DNA from: Fratercula arctica
Taxonomy: Eukaryota > Chordata > Aves > Charadriiformes > Alcidae
NCBI GenBank assembly: GCA_947846985.1
Contig: CANTUZ010000008.1
Coordinates: forward strand, 24,633,352 to 24,697,351
Length of the DNA stretch: 64,000 bases
Direction: 5' to 3'
This document shows positions 14,273 to 25,670 of this stretch, piece by piece (position 1 is the first letter of the stretch; each line of letters opens with the position of its first letter). The position numbers and the translations under genes are program-made. The notes beneath the pieces were generated by a model. That model had not been told where the DNA came from, did not search any database, and was given only the letters and a program-made list of their open reading frames with translations.

Positions 14273-14780
14273 TGTCCTGGTTTCAGCTGGGATAGAGTTA
14301 ATTTTCTTCTGAGTAGCTGCTGTGTCTTCGATTAAGTATGAGAATAATGATAACACATATTGTTTTCGTTGTTGCTAAGTAATGTTTATATTGGGTCAAG
14401 GACTTTTTCAGCTTCCCATAGAAGCTGAGAGGGAGCACAGACAGGACAAGCTGGCCAAAGGAATATTCCGTAGCACAGATGTTATGCTCAGTATATAAAT
14501 GGGTGTTGTCTGGGGTGCAGGAATACACGATCAGCGATTGGGACAGGATGGGCAAGCAATCATTGGGTGGTGAGCAATTGTATTGCATCACTTTATTTTG
14601 TATATTATTTTCCCATTCTTATTATTTTCTCTTTTGTTACTGTTCTATTTAACTGTCTTTGTCTCAACCCTTGAGGCTTTTTTTCCCTTTTCCTCCCTCT
14701 TATCCCTACCTTGCTTGGGGGAAGTTGAGTGAGTGAACAGCTGCACCATCCTAGTTGCCAGCTGGGGTTAAACCACAACA
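14273..14780 (+). mobile_element. Avian endogenous-retrovirus LTR, full length, + orientation
   Basis: About 508 bp, starting TGTCCTGGTTTCAGCTGGGA and ending GGTTAAACCACAACA, so it has the TG...CA termini of a retroviral LTR. The inner order matches the copy at 36446 read on its minus strand: a GATAGAGTTAATTTTCTTC start, a CAAGCTGGCCAAAGGAATAT block, a TATATAAA box at 14492-14499, a GAGCAATTGTATTGCATCA block, then TGTCTCAACCC near the end. I recognise the family as common in bird genomes (TguLTR5-like; ERVL-type by memory), but the exact family name is inference. No coding capacity is expected in an LTR. Unlike the other copies it is followed directly by a primer-binding-like and tRNA-derived segment, so it is a 5' LTR with remnant internal sequence. 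I did not find a matching target duplication. Confidence 0.85.
14492..14499 (+). promoter_or_regulatory. TATA box of the LTR promoter
   Basis: TATATAAA lies within GCTCAGTATATAAATGGG, the LTR's expected U3/R boundary. The same position is conserved, inverted, in the copies at 36446 and 44587. Whether it is active now cannot be judged from sequence. Confidence 0.6.
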
Positions 14781-14798
14781 GTCCTTTTTGGTTCCCAA

Positions 14799-14889
14799 CA
14801 CCCAACGTGGGGCTTGAACATACAATCCTGGGGATCAAACACACAATCCTGGTAAGAGTCCCATACTCTACTGACTGAGCTAGCCAGGC
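14799..14889 (-). pseudogene. tRNA-Lys(CTT)-derived segment at the LTR primer-binding position
   Basis: Read on the minus strand this starts GCCTGGCTAGCTCAGTCAGT, continues GTAGAGTATGGGACTCTTA and ends AAGCCCCACGTTGGGTG. This is the order of a vertebrate tRNA-Lys(CUU): acceptor, D arm with A-box, anticodon arm with CTT, T arm with B-box-like sequence, acceptor. It is 91 nt rather than about 73. The anticodon stem's 3' side is damaged, and an approximately 20-nt piece (CCAGGATTGTGTGTTTGAT, then CCAGGATTGTATGTTCAAG) is duplicated in the variable/T-arm region, so it cannot fold normally. It begins 18 nt after the LTR end, where a retroviral primer-binding site complementary to a tRNA 3' end belongs. 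A normal site covers about 18 nt; here the likeness runs over the whole tRNA. It is therefore probably retroviral leader carrying a tRNA copy, not a tRNA gene. Confidence 0.75.
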
Positions 14890-14970
14890 ATGACCAAAAA
14901 CCAGTCCACTTCCCACGGCTCCAGCAGGCTGTGCCCTGAGACCCAAAAACAACGATCCCAAAGCCTTCAC
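14890..14970. other. Leader-like segment between the tRNA copy and an inverted LTR end
   Basis: About 80 bp of moderately GC-rich sequence containing two similar C/A-rich pieces, ACCAAAAACCAG and ACCCAAAAACAACG. It lies between two pieces of retroviral origin, so it is probably internal (leader) sequence, but I do not recognise it and it has no coding signal. Confidence 0.4.
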
Positions 14971-15010
14971 TGTCGTGGTTTAACCCTGGGCAACTGGGAC
15001 CATGCAGCAG
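14971..15010 (-). mobile_element. Inverted LTR terminus fragment (about 38-40 bp)
   Basis: TGTCGTGGTTTAACCCTGGG followed by CAACTGGGACCATGCAGCAG matches, base for base over most of its length, the minus-oriented LTR start at 36446 (TGTCATGGTTTAACCCCAGC, then ACTAGGACCATGCAGC). It is therefore the U5 end of the same family, in opposite orientation to the LTR at 14273. The likeness stops at about 15010. It may be a truncated second insertion, or part of one rearranged element together with 14273-14970. Confidence 0.75.
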
Positions 15011-18000
15011 TTTCATAGAACAAGCAACTGCATCACAGGGTACCTTATGCGTGACAGAAAGATGACGAGATGTATAATAGCAAAGAATTGATCAGGATTA
15101 TTAAGGGAACTGGAACAGAAGCTGAATGCCAGTGAATGTCTCTAAAGAATTAATAATCACTTTGCAACCAAAAGTGTCCTTTTACATTCTGTCTGCCTCA
15201 GACTAAGGTTAGGATGAGAAAAGAGAAAAATGAGACATTCTAAGAATGGGAAAGAACAGGAGTTGCCATAGAAAATGCAGGACAGGAAAGCTCTGTCCCC
15301 TTTGGGCAGGTGTCTGGGATGGACAGACAACCATTTGTGTCAGGAACAGAGCTGAGTTAAGGTGAACATGAAATGGGGACTCAAAAAATGGGGCAGATAA
15401 TGGCTACCTTATGCAACCTGAGGGTTCACAGCTTGAATTTCCTACCTTTTAGCTCAAGCTGGCAGTTTCTGCTACCACATCCTACGTTTGCATAATGACT
15501 TTTTGTATCTTTTCTTTTAACACAATCCCCCCCACAATCCCTGTGTGGTCCAAGTTTCTCCTGCTGGACAAGACAATGGAACATTTCTAAAGCTAATCCT
15601 GTTACTGCTTCTGCTCAGTTTGTAGGCAGCTGTGCTACAGACCTCCCTTTTCTGATATATATGTAGGTCAAGACAACCAAAATTGCTGCCTTCTCACCAG
15701 TATCTCTGCCTGAAATGTGACAGCTGTATGTAATACCTTCACCTGACACAGAATGGATTGTGATCAATATGCTTCTCTGCCTCTGGGACAAAAAAAAAAA
15801 AAAAGGTTGCTCTTAATAACCTTGATAACTTTTATAACCTTGTTTTACTTTCAAATAAAATTTGTTTGCCATCCTTTCATCTCTGAGGTTCTATTTACAT
15901 CCTTCTTCAACATGAAACAGTAAATGAAAATCCTCTAGTGACCTTCTCTAAATCACACTCATTCAATTCGCTTTTGCTATGCTCTTTGTTACTCCTATCT
16001 AAACTGAATGAACTTATCTTTCTGATCTCTTCTTTTAGGGAAATCTTTCCTTGTTTAATCTTATTGATTGCCCTCTTGTGTCCTATCTGATTGGCAGTAA
16101 GTGAACTGGGTGTTGTATTTGAGGCAATGCAAGCCTTTAATTTACATTGTTTGCACTGTATTTTCATTAATTTCACCCCATTCTTTCATCATTACAATTT
16201 AAAATAATTCTGAGGCTTTTCATCTCATTTTCTTGATAACATCTTCTTAGAACAAGTTGTCATCAGTGTTTTCACTCAAGTACTGTTTCCTTCTCCCTTA
16301 TTTGCACACAAAGCCCATAGCTTCACAAAGCAACCCTGCAGAATTACTGCTGATGGGTTTGGCTGATACTATTTTCAACCTTAATCTAAACACAAATACA
16401 TTTATCACCTGTTATTTCTTGGGAGTTTTATGGAACACTTTAGACTTCTCAGGAAATTTGTTTTAGCAGAGCAACAAGCAAAACCAGAAAATTCAAACAG
16501 ATTTTGGAACCTCAATTGCATACCAAGTATTTTTAAAGCACATAACACACCAAAAAAAATGTATTATCAATTATAATACAAGAGTGCAATCCATAAATGA
16601 AGAGGCAACCTATTGAAACTTAGCTTTCTTACTTGGAAGCAACAGACATTATTAAAAATCAGCAACACTTACAGTATCAGCAAAATGCATGGAGATAACC
16701 TGTTGTTCATTCACATAACTTGATTCTTGAATGTAATTACAAGATAATCCTATCTTTCTCCTACCCTCTAGTAATTAATCTGTCTGGGTTTTTTGCAACT
16801 TGTCTCATCTGACTGTCTCTCCCTGGAGAACGGTGAGACCCATGAGCTCTTGTGTGGGTGTAGTGGTCTGTCAGCACAGAGCTCACTGTGGGTCAGAGCC
16901 TAAGGGCAGATTACCAATTGGGAATTTTACTGAAAACATGACATTGAAATTTTACCATGAAAAGTGAACATGCCTGTTAATAATATGCAAAGCCTTTGAA
17001 CAGTTAACTGACAGAGAAAGCTTGCACTAACAGAAGCTCTCTGCCAATTTACTCCAGTAGAAGAGCTGTGTCATTTGATATTTCTACCTTTTTCTTCTCT
17101 ACTTGGTGCAGCTAGAGGAGGATTAAAACATTCAGACATTGGCGAAAGGAAACCAATCCAAGCACTCAGCATAAAGAAGACCTATCTCCCCCTCCATCCC
17201 CTTGAAGAATGCTATTGAAAAATATCCTTTCCTATTCTAAATTCCTTTGCCACCTTCTCTTTTTCTGAAGAGTTCATTCTCACAGAAGGCAGGCACACTC
17301 TAGTTGCTCTCTTCACTCCAGAGAAGCTGCTTTTCTATATATACGCCTGGCAGACTTAAAAAGCAAGGATTCCCCATCACCCATAAAATATTTAGACAGA
17401 CAAATTAAGTGCCTGAATTTAGAAACTTTTCCACACTGCTTGGAACTATATAGCACAGAAACAAATGACTGTAGTCTGGCATTGCTTTGTTTGTAGGGCT
17501 ATGAAACATTTAAACTGATCATAAAAGAAATGCTATTGTATAACAGCTACCCAAAGCCTCTTCTCATTCTGGAAGCTGTTTTGTTTATGCTGAAACCTGC
17601 TCCACAGGAAAACAGATGATTTCAAACCAGTTATTTGCCTGGTACAAATAAAAATAGCAAGACAAACAGACTTTGTCAAATTTCATTGAGGTATTTATAT
17701 CTGCTAATACAAAAGCCAAATATGATCCCTTTGCTTATTTTTTGGATAGAGAAATGTTCTGCAGGCTGCATGAAGGAATAGACTATCGGGAAGGCTGATT
17801 TCTTTGAAGAGCTGGACATGAAGACTGCTGCATCTACTTGCCTATATAAATTAGCTCATATTTGAAATAGTTTGCAATGACAAATAATAACCTGCAGGGC
17901 CTTTTCCATAAAGTTGTTTCCAACTTAAATAAAATGAACTTTTACCCTTCTAACAAAGACCAAAATTAAAATCTGCTAGGGATCCAACAACTGCTTTTTT

Positions 18001-18887
18001 GTTTGTACGCTGAATGGTGTCCTTGACTGGAATGCCATAAAGTGAGAAAATAGCCAGCTTACAAAATAGCATATGATATACAACCCATGCCAAATCATGA
18101 TCACCCAGAATATTAGTCATTCTTCCGTTATCCCCACTCACTCTCATACAGAAAAACAGCTTTTTCACATGGTAGTTTGACTGGATTACTTTAGGAAATA
18201 AAGTGTCTTTGTCTCACTTGAGTTACATCACTTACTACCTTGAGTTCTAGTGTCTGTTTATATGGTTTACTCATTTAAATCACACAGCTTGTTATGCTGG
18301 ATTTTTCTGGGTGAAAGGAGGAACACATTACTACTGTCTTTTTCTGGGTAAAAAGCAATTCCCATAAGGTGAACACCATTTCACCTTAAAGTTTTTTAGT
18401 AGCAACCTTAAAAAAAGCAAAATCAGAAAAGGCTTAAATTCCCTTGATGGAGCTCATTGTTATAGTCAGTTTAAAATTTGAATATTATCTTAAAAGAAGA
18501 TAAATAAATTTATCTTTTCACTTTCTTGCTTGCAATGTACCATTCTTGATCAAAACTAGAAAGATTTTTACAGACTATATAATAAAATCTTATCAAGACA
18601 TCTTAAACAGGCAGGGAATAACAGAATATGTGGAAAGACCACAAAAGATTAAATGAATAATTCTTGCTTGAATTATGTGGTACCACAGCTATAATTTGCT
18701 ATGCTTTTAAAGTAAGGTAGTATAAGATTTATTTTACTCTTCATGTGAAAACTGGAGCAGAAGATGCTCCTAGAGCATGGAAATAATATAGAATGCTAGT
18801 AGGAAAAAAAGCTTTGGTTAGTGTGGGAAAGTAACAGAAGACAGGCGAGGAGGATTGTTAATACGTTCAAGTGACTCACACCTGGGG
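15011..18887. other. AT-rich non-coding DNA, no gene recognised
   Basis: Nothing diagnosable apart from an A15 run at 15790-15804. The open frames present (up to about 90 codons) show no familiar domain and are not flanked by convincing splice signals in a consistent frame. Confidence 0.55.
15790..15804. repeat. Poly-A tract (A15)
   Basis: Fifteen uninterrupted A residues between CTCTGGGAC and GGTTGC. No poly-A signal or target duplication links it to a retrocopy. Confidence 0.85.
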
Positions 18888-19329
18888 TGCTGGGAAACAC
18901 ACGTATCACACTAATTGTTGTTCAGTCTTACGGCTTGCAAGTAGAACATCTGCACTTAGATAACGTAAGTCTGCTATGGACTCAGGGACACCTTATCTAG
19001 CTGCTTGGGAATCCTGCCAGAATCCTGCCCTGTTGTTAAAGAAAATCAAGGTACAGTGGAAAAACCATGCCTGCTTGAACCCTTGAAATACTGGCAAGAA
19101 CAGGGAATCTGAGCACTCTCACTCTCTCAGTCTCTTGCTAACAAGGACTCTCTCACTAATAAGAACTCTCTCTCGCTCTGTGGTCCCCGTGTCCCCTGCT
19201 TACATGCCTCTGCCTGGGTGCTGCTTCAGAGATTCCCCGATCCATGAGGTATCAAGGTTAAATTTGTTCTTTGCCTTTCATCCGTGGTTTTATGGCTGTT
19301 CCTGTGTCCTGCCTGCATCGGATCACACA
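18888..19329 (+). mobile_element. Possible second-type retroviral LTR (unrelated to the other LTRs)
   Basis: The stretch differs from its surroundings: it is richer in GC and CT. It starts TGCTGGGAAACACACG and ends in CATCGGATCACACA, giving possible TG...CA ends. Near 19120-19180 there are reiterated CTCTCTCACTAATAAGAACT-type pieces. These are followed by a GTTAAATTTGTTCTTTGCC segment near 19256 that resembles the poly-A-signal region before U5 in class II (ERVK-like) LTRs. I found no target duplication, no TATA box I would defend and no internal retroviral sequence. The boundaries are guesses and it may be another kind of repeat or a unique GC-richer patch. Confidence 0.35.
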
Positions 19330-20763
19330 GCTAGGTAATGCATGGAACAGCATAGGGAAGTATAAGCTGTACAGTACGAACCAAAGTCAAGTCAAATTTA
19401 CACAGCTGTATTTTTTTAGAGACTCAGAGCAGTTAAGCATCAGCAGCTGCAGTTCATGTCTTTTGTAAAGGTTTTGACAAGCTAGCTTTTCAACTCCTCC
19501 AACCCTAGATGGCAACAGCAACTGAAATCACCAAGAGCATAGTGTTTGAAAAGCCAAAAGATGAGATGCATCAGTTTGCAGTGATCACTTAGCAGTGACA
19601 CACGATTATGTTACAAAGGAATTAATATTCCCACTGCTTTACTCTCCCTTCATCCAATCCCTTCTGTGTTCTGCTCACAATGAAGTCTGACCTTGCTACA
19701 TAGAAGGCAGAATTATTAAAGAATAGCTTTGTACTGTAGGTTCTCTAATGAGACCTAAATATAAATTACAATGAAGTTCTTAGCTGAAATAGTTGAGATG
19801 CAGAAGTTCAGATGAAGACAGTAGGACTCTCCAATTTTGAGTGTGTCAGGAATGTTTTCTCTTTTCTCCACACACATTCCTAGTGTCGTATTGCTTAATA
19901 GCACTAGTCCACTTTAGTATTTTTTTTAGGGTGTTTGGGATTGTGTATATCTGTGTTTGTTTTTTAAACACAGTAATAAATTCATGTATGCCATTATCTT
20001 ATAAGGATAAAAATAGTGACCTTATTTTCAAAGCACTGTGATAAGAAGTGCCATATGCAGGCTAGTAATTGTTCCTCTGAGTTTGTTTTCAGAGTTGGGT
20101 TTGCCTTTTTTTTTTTCCTTCATGTTAAGGGTGACCTGTGCTACTAATAACATCTGTCCAGAAAGGAAAAAACCCCACATCACTCGCTTGATTCTTTGTG
20201 TGTGGTCAAACAGACAATGAAATCACAGAAGAGACTAGGGGATGACAAAGAGATGGCTCAGCCTATATTCACTGTGCAGATCTGTAGAAAAATTTGGTCA
20301 ATAATAATTTCACATGCAGAAATACAAGCCAGAAATCCCAAAATACAGTCAAAGGCCACCCCTGCTGCATTTATCAACAAGTCAGAACGCGTAGGTCTCC
20401 ACTTTATAAACTGAATTGCACATGGAACTGTTATTAGACAGTTATACAGAGAAACTGTACAGACACAGCAAGAAGCTTCTGCTATGTAAAACAAAAAATA
20501 AAATTACAGTCCATGCAATAAGTAGTCTCTCCATATAGGCAGAACTACTTCCCCTTCAATTATTATTTCCTTGCACTGTTGACAAAGTAAAGCACAAAAC
20601 CCCACCCTCTCGGGCCTTATGCCCACAAACAGATTGACAGTATTTTTCCACCCTATCCTGTGTGACACTACTGTAGAGAACAGGGTAGACAAGGAACTAT
20701 CTTAATTGGGCTGGAGTACAGGTTGTCTGAATGATGTGCAGAAGGCATTACTGAGCTATATTT

Positions 20764-20984
20764 GACATACAGTGTATGTCTCACATATTTAGGGTGTATT
20801 TGGTCTGTGGTAGTGCAGCAGTGGTATCTGGATGAACATAAATCCACTAGTACAATTACTAGCCTGGAAAACAGTGACATACAGTGTATATTTCACATAT
20901 TTAGGGTGTATTTGGACTGTGGTAGTGCAGCAGTGATATCTGGATGAACATAAATCCACCAGTACGATTACTAGCCTGGAAAAC
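20764..20984. repeat. Two-copy tandem duplication, 112-bp unit
   Basis: Copy 1 starts GACATACAGTGTATGTCTCA at 20764 and copy 2 starts GACATACAGTGTATATTTCA at 20876, a spacing of 112 bp. Both run through GGGTGTATTTGG, GTGGTAGTGCAGCAGTG and CTAGCCTGGAAAAC. I count about six substitutions and no indels over roughly 108 aligned bases, so the copies are about 94 percent identical. Each copy leaves short open frames on both strands (for example a CSSRYHCCTT peptide repeated on the minus strand). These arise because the repeat is duplicated, not from coding. Confidence 0.95.
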
Positions 20985-21339
20985 CTAGGCAGCGATAGAA
21001 GAGCCCCTAACAAGTTCTCTTACTCTCAAGTAAATCCAGTGCTAGGGTCAATTTAGAGTGACAAGAACTCTGAAAAGCCAGCCTGTGTAGCATGTACTAT
21101 GTTGGTGAATTTCTGTAGCAATATTTAAACCACAGCACATATTAGTTTCTAAAAATTCACTCAAGCAAAGCACAAAATGTTGTCCCTCTTTCCCCCAATC
21201 AGATATTCTTCATTCCAGCAAAATACAAAATTTAATCCGGTTGAATAATTTTTACCTTAGACATAGTAATGTATTTTAAGGCTTCAGGTTTTGGTATACC
21301 TTTTTTATGGCTTATCTGAGACAGTCTGACTTAGGATTT

Positions 21340-21431
21340 AAAAACAAAAAACAAACAATACAAAACAAACAAATAACAACAACAACAAAAAACATAAAAA
21401 ACCACCCCAGAAAACAAAAAAACAACCACCT
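21340..21431. repeat. CAAA/CAA-rich simple sequence
   Basis: A purine-strand tract of A runs separated by single C, including an ACAACAACAACA core, interrupted by ACCACCCC. It is simple sequence of low complexity. Confidence 0.85.
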
Positions 21432-24400
21432 TGTTTAATCTATATGTAAATTCCAGGTATTGCAAAAAAAACTAAAATGAAATTCTGTTGGCACTGGCGT
21501 GCTCGTACATTTTCTATTCAAAGAACTCATGCATTTGTTACCTTTGAGATACTTTCTCTGGGAGACCTAGGCAACCTGAGTTCTCATATCTTGCTCATTT
21601 TTAAGGCAAGGAATTGTACCAATCTTGCCTCAATGTCAACATTTGAATCGTTCCATATAAATGAGAGACTAGATCAAAATTGTACTAGGTACTTAAAACT
21701 CTCAGCCATGTTTGTGTAAATTTAAGGATGAACACCAATTTTGTGGTTTTAATCAGTAAAAACACACTTCCTAAAGTATAAAATATCCATCTATTAATAA
21801 AGAGGAAATTTTACACCATGAAAAACCTTTTTGTCTCCCAGTCCCTTAGTTACACAGAAAGGGGCAAAATGCTGTTTTTGAAAACTGCATCTCATTAAAG
21901 TTTCTGTCATTCTCTGATCATTCAGTTTCATACTAAATATTTCTTCAATAAAACAGAGTGTATTATAAAGATTTTTGATCCAAGACTGAAAATTCAAAAT
22001 ATTTGTAGCTGCAGCTATGCAATTGTCACCAATAGTCTCATTTTCCATAAAATGTAATCCATTTGCTAATCCTGTCACACACTGAAATATATTTCCTTTA
22101 AATACCTATAGGTGGTGCTGAAATACAATTGTTTATTTTTAAAAAAGCGATAATCACAAAGTAATTCTGTAGTAAAGCTACCCATGAAGATAGATAGCCC
22201 TCCTGGCTGTGCAGATTTACTTCAGGGAAATGGTGCTGAATCAGAAATCAGATTGAAGTTCATTATTTGCATTTTCCTCAGGTACTTATTACAATAGATT
22301 TTTTCATATGGGCATGTCTCATAGCCAAGACTGTTTCCAAGACTGAAGTTGCAAAATATAATTGTATTTTTAAATTGTTGGAAATACCCAATAACAACAA
22401 CAAAAACTGAAAATGCAGCTGTCGTGAATATGGCATAACTACAAAGAAAAGGAAACAAACATGTTTCCCCAAGAGTTTTGCTCTCAGGTTGCACATTTCA
22501 TCCTGATAATCATAAATTTCACCATTCGGTATAAATTATGACAATGCAGCTACTAATAATAGCTCTCTGGGCATCAGCCCAGTTTGCTGAAATGAAGCAG
22601 AACTAACTAGCTTCTCCACAAACATATAATGGAAAAGAACAAAATCTTTGCCAGGCATAATTAACATGTGGTAACATGATAATTGATATCAGATGAATCC
22701 ATACTTTCCGGTTTCAAAAAATACATAATAATTCCACATTAGTGATTATTTATAGAAAAACTCTGAAGTGTTTGCAATCATGAACATACTTCATGGTAAA
22801 AGTCATAGCTTGAACCATTTCCTGTAATGCTAACACTTTACACTTAATTTCCAAGCTCTATTCAGAATAGCATTTTAAAATTATGAAAGTTGAGAAAACA
22901 AGTTACAGTAAGAAAATAAACAACTTTAATAGTTCTAGATTTTTTTTTTACAGGTAAATAAGGCACACTAAAAAAATTATGTCAGCAAAAATTTCTATAA
23001 ATAATTAAATGCTTATAATGTTAGTGACAAAAGTTTTATGCATATCTTGTAAAGCAACTGAACAACACAGAACATGAAAAGGAAGGGACCCCTTAGTCCA
23101 TGAATCCAGCTCCATCCACCTGGAAAGTAGCTACAGAACAAAAGTCAAAGCATGCAGAACATCAAATTGCCTCTCCCTCCTCTTGCAACATAAACTGCAA
23201 CCCATAGATGCGCTTTTCCTCAGTGTATCATAAAACCCACGAAATGAAACACAAAAAGCTACTTTTACCCCTCAATTAACAAGAAAAGAGTGAGAAAGAA
23301 GTTATATGACTGATACATGAAGTTCCTAAAAGAACAGGAAGTTTATTCGGTAAAAATAGTACAGAAACTGACATTTATTTATACTCGCTTTCTTTTAATT
23401 GTAAAGTTAAGCTACTTTCGGAAAAACAGTAGGTTGCATGGGAAGTATAATTCACACAAAAAGGAAGACTCTTTACAATGGAGTTCTTCACAAAGGGGTA
23501 CACCACCCTTTTACTCAGCATGTTCTTTTGCTTAAAATGTAATCCATGATTTCTTTTTTTCCCCACCGTCTTCCAGATGTTAACCTCTTCCTTCTAGTTA
23601 ATTTGCAAGCTTAAATACAATGTAACACAATTAAGACACAGTAAGGCAGCATACAAAGACAGGTTTAAAATGGAATACAAATTCCGTAGAGACCATGCCG
23701 CGGCTTCAGAGCTAATGCAGGTTCTTGCTCTAAACGTGAAAGGAACATAATCTTCAGGCCTTCAGAAAATATAAACAAATATCACTAAATTAGGCAAGGC
23801 CATCATACTGAAAAAAAGTTGAAAACCTGCACAGGGTGGACAACTCAGTTATTTCCTTTGGCAAATCTTCAGCTATATTTGCCCACCTTTCCTCAGAGAT
23901 CTTTTTGGATTAGAGGGCATCTTTAGTATTCACCTTTGCTTCCTAATGTCTTCCTGAACCTGGTGTCACACATTTTAGTGTCAAAAACAGGATTACAAAT
24001 TGGTAGTAGTAGAGGAAACGAATTCTTCAGAAAAAGAAAAGAAGGGTAAGTAGTAAAGCCCACTACCTACTGCCTGATCTTTGACAAACTTCTATAAACG
24101 TAGAGGCGAGCCTAAAACTGATTTAGATTACTTAAAGAAGCTTTTATTCTGGGAATAAAAACAGTTCTAGGTGCATTTGCTGTCCCAGAAACAGATAGAC
24201 AGCACAAATCAGACATACTGTGGTTAATGTAAACAATTACACTTAATTATACTTCTATTAAACATTTTGATTACACAGGGAGGGTTTAAGCTAGTATGAA
24301 TGGGTCATTAGATTATATAGAGGAGCATTATTTGGCAACATTTAGATTAATTGAAGTCATTAGGAAAGGACTTCAAAACTTAGATTGTACAGGTATAGCG

Positions 24401-25455
24401 CTAATGAATGCTGTGGCACGGATCAATCATTCCATAGGCAGACAGCAATGCATCAAAATGCAGACATTTTTAATGATCTATATGTCTTAATTGAGATTGT
24501 AGATCAATATTTTCACTAAAATAAGAAAAACTAAAACAAAACATTACAAAACAAAGTAAATTTTAAGCCCTACTGACTCAAAAAGACACAGTTGAACTTG
24601 GTTGGTTCATTTTACATTAGGTATATTTCAAGATTTCCCCAACTTGGAGATTTAGCAAATTCATCAGTATACCACCCGGTGGGTCGTCTGATTATACCCT
24701 ACCTACAAAGGGTAAGGTATACCTTCATTCTATCATTTCCCATTAACCCAGGCTGAGATCAGGCTATTGAAGCATTGTGTTTATGGACACAGAAGTAATA
24801 TACTAGAAGTGCTCCCAACAGCATATTTAACACTGTTCAAATTTTCATGTGGGTTATTGTTTCCTTTTGTATTTTTTTAATTCATGATATCAACTCCTAG
24901 ATAAAAAGGTGTTTTCATACTCAAAGCAGACCCAGTGGAAGCAGAAGCATTTTTTTCTTATCTTCAAGTTTATTTAGCAGTTTACATACACGGCAAACAG
25001 ATGCTACTACTCTAATTTATTCATAACACACTGTGATGATATTTAGAGAGGCACAGAGCAGACCTGTTTGACCTTTACCATTTCCATTTCAGAAAGCCCC
25101 CATTTCCATGCAAACCTGACCTGAAAATGAGCACGGCACGTGCAACTCCTGCAGTTTCCATCTGCCCATCAGCTGTGACTGTTCCAGTGTTTCAGACGCT
25201 CCTTCACCAGCATGTATTAAGTGATGGACAGGACTGCTCTTCTGAAAACCATCTGTAATGTAACAGCAAACCCGACATTTTTAGACAGCTTCAAATGTGC
25301 AAGTAAACTACTACTTTTTCTACACACTTAGTAAAAGGTTGATCACAATAGTGATAAATCACTCATTATTTGGCCCTGCTCCTTCTGTAATACTGTATTA
25401 GCCTGAAAGGAAGACTACTGAACTTAAAGCAACCCACATTTTAAAGTTAAATTAA

Positions 25456-25526
25456 AGAAAAAACCCAACAACAACAAAAACAACAACAAAAAAAAACCCC
25501 AAAAGCCCAAAACCAAAAAACCCACA
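25456..25526. repeat. CAA/A-rich simple sequence
   Basis: A-rich tract with CAACAACAAC runs and CCCCAAAAGCCC-type interruptions. It directly precedes the GC-rich patch at 25530, making an abrupt change in composition. Confidence 0.85.
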
Positions 25527-25529
25527 CTT

Positions 25530-25670
25530 CACACACTTCAGCCCGATCTCACCTGCCGCCACACCTGCCCCGACAGCCAGGCCTCCCGTGTGCCATGCTG
25601 CAGCCCGCGCAAACAACGGTCACTCACCTGTTACCTGTGGGCAGGCGGGTGAGCTGCCCTGAATTTTAGA
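25530..25670. other. Small GC-rich patch
   Basis: About 140 bp with clearly higher GC and several CpGs (CCCGCGC, GCCGCC, CCCGACAG, ACAACGGTC) in otherwise AT-rich DNA. It contains three CACCTG sites, two of which read on the minus strand as possible splice donors (CAGGTGAG). It is too short to be a CpG island by usual criteria. It could be a short first exon or promoter on the minus strand, a fragment of an old repeat, or chance. I see no open frame that decides it. Confidence 0.35.

Noticed and set aside
14799..14889. Functional tRNA-Lys gene
   Set aside because: The anticodon stem is broken, the T-arm region is duplicated, it is 91 nt long, and it sits exactly at an LTR primer-binding position.
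14605..15016. Minus-strand frames of 82 and 121 codons
   Set aside because: They are translations of LTR, tRNA-like and leader sequence; no retroviral gag, pol or env motif is present.
20762..21013. Repeated short peptides on both strands
   Set aside because: They are explained by the 112-bp tandem duplication, not by coding.
23060..23140. CR1-like wording (GGAAGGGACC … TCCA)
   Set aside because: Only about ten bases fit the CR1 terminus; the 8-mer repeats and the following CCAACCCCC-type region are missing.
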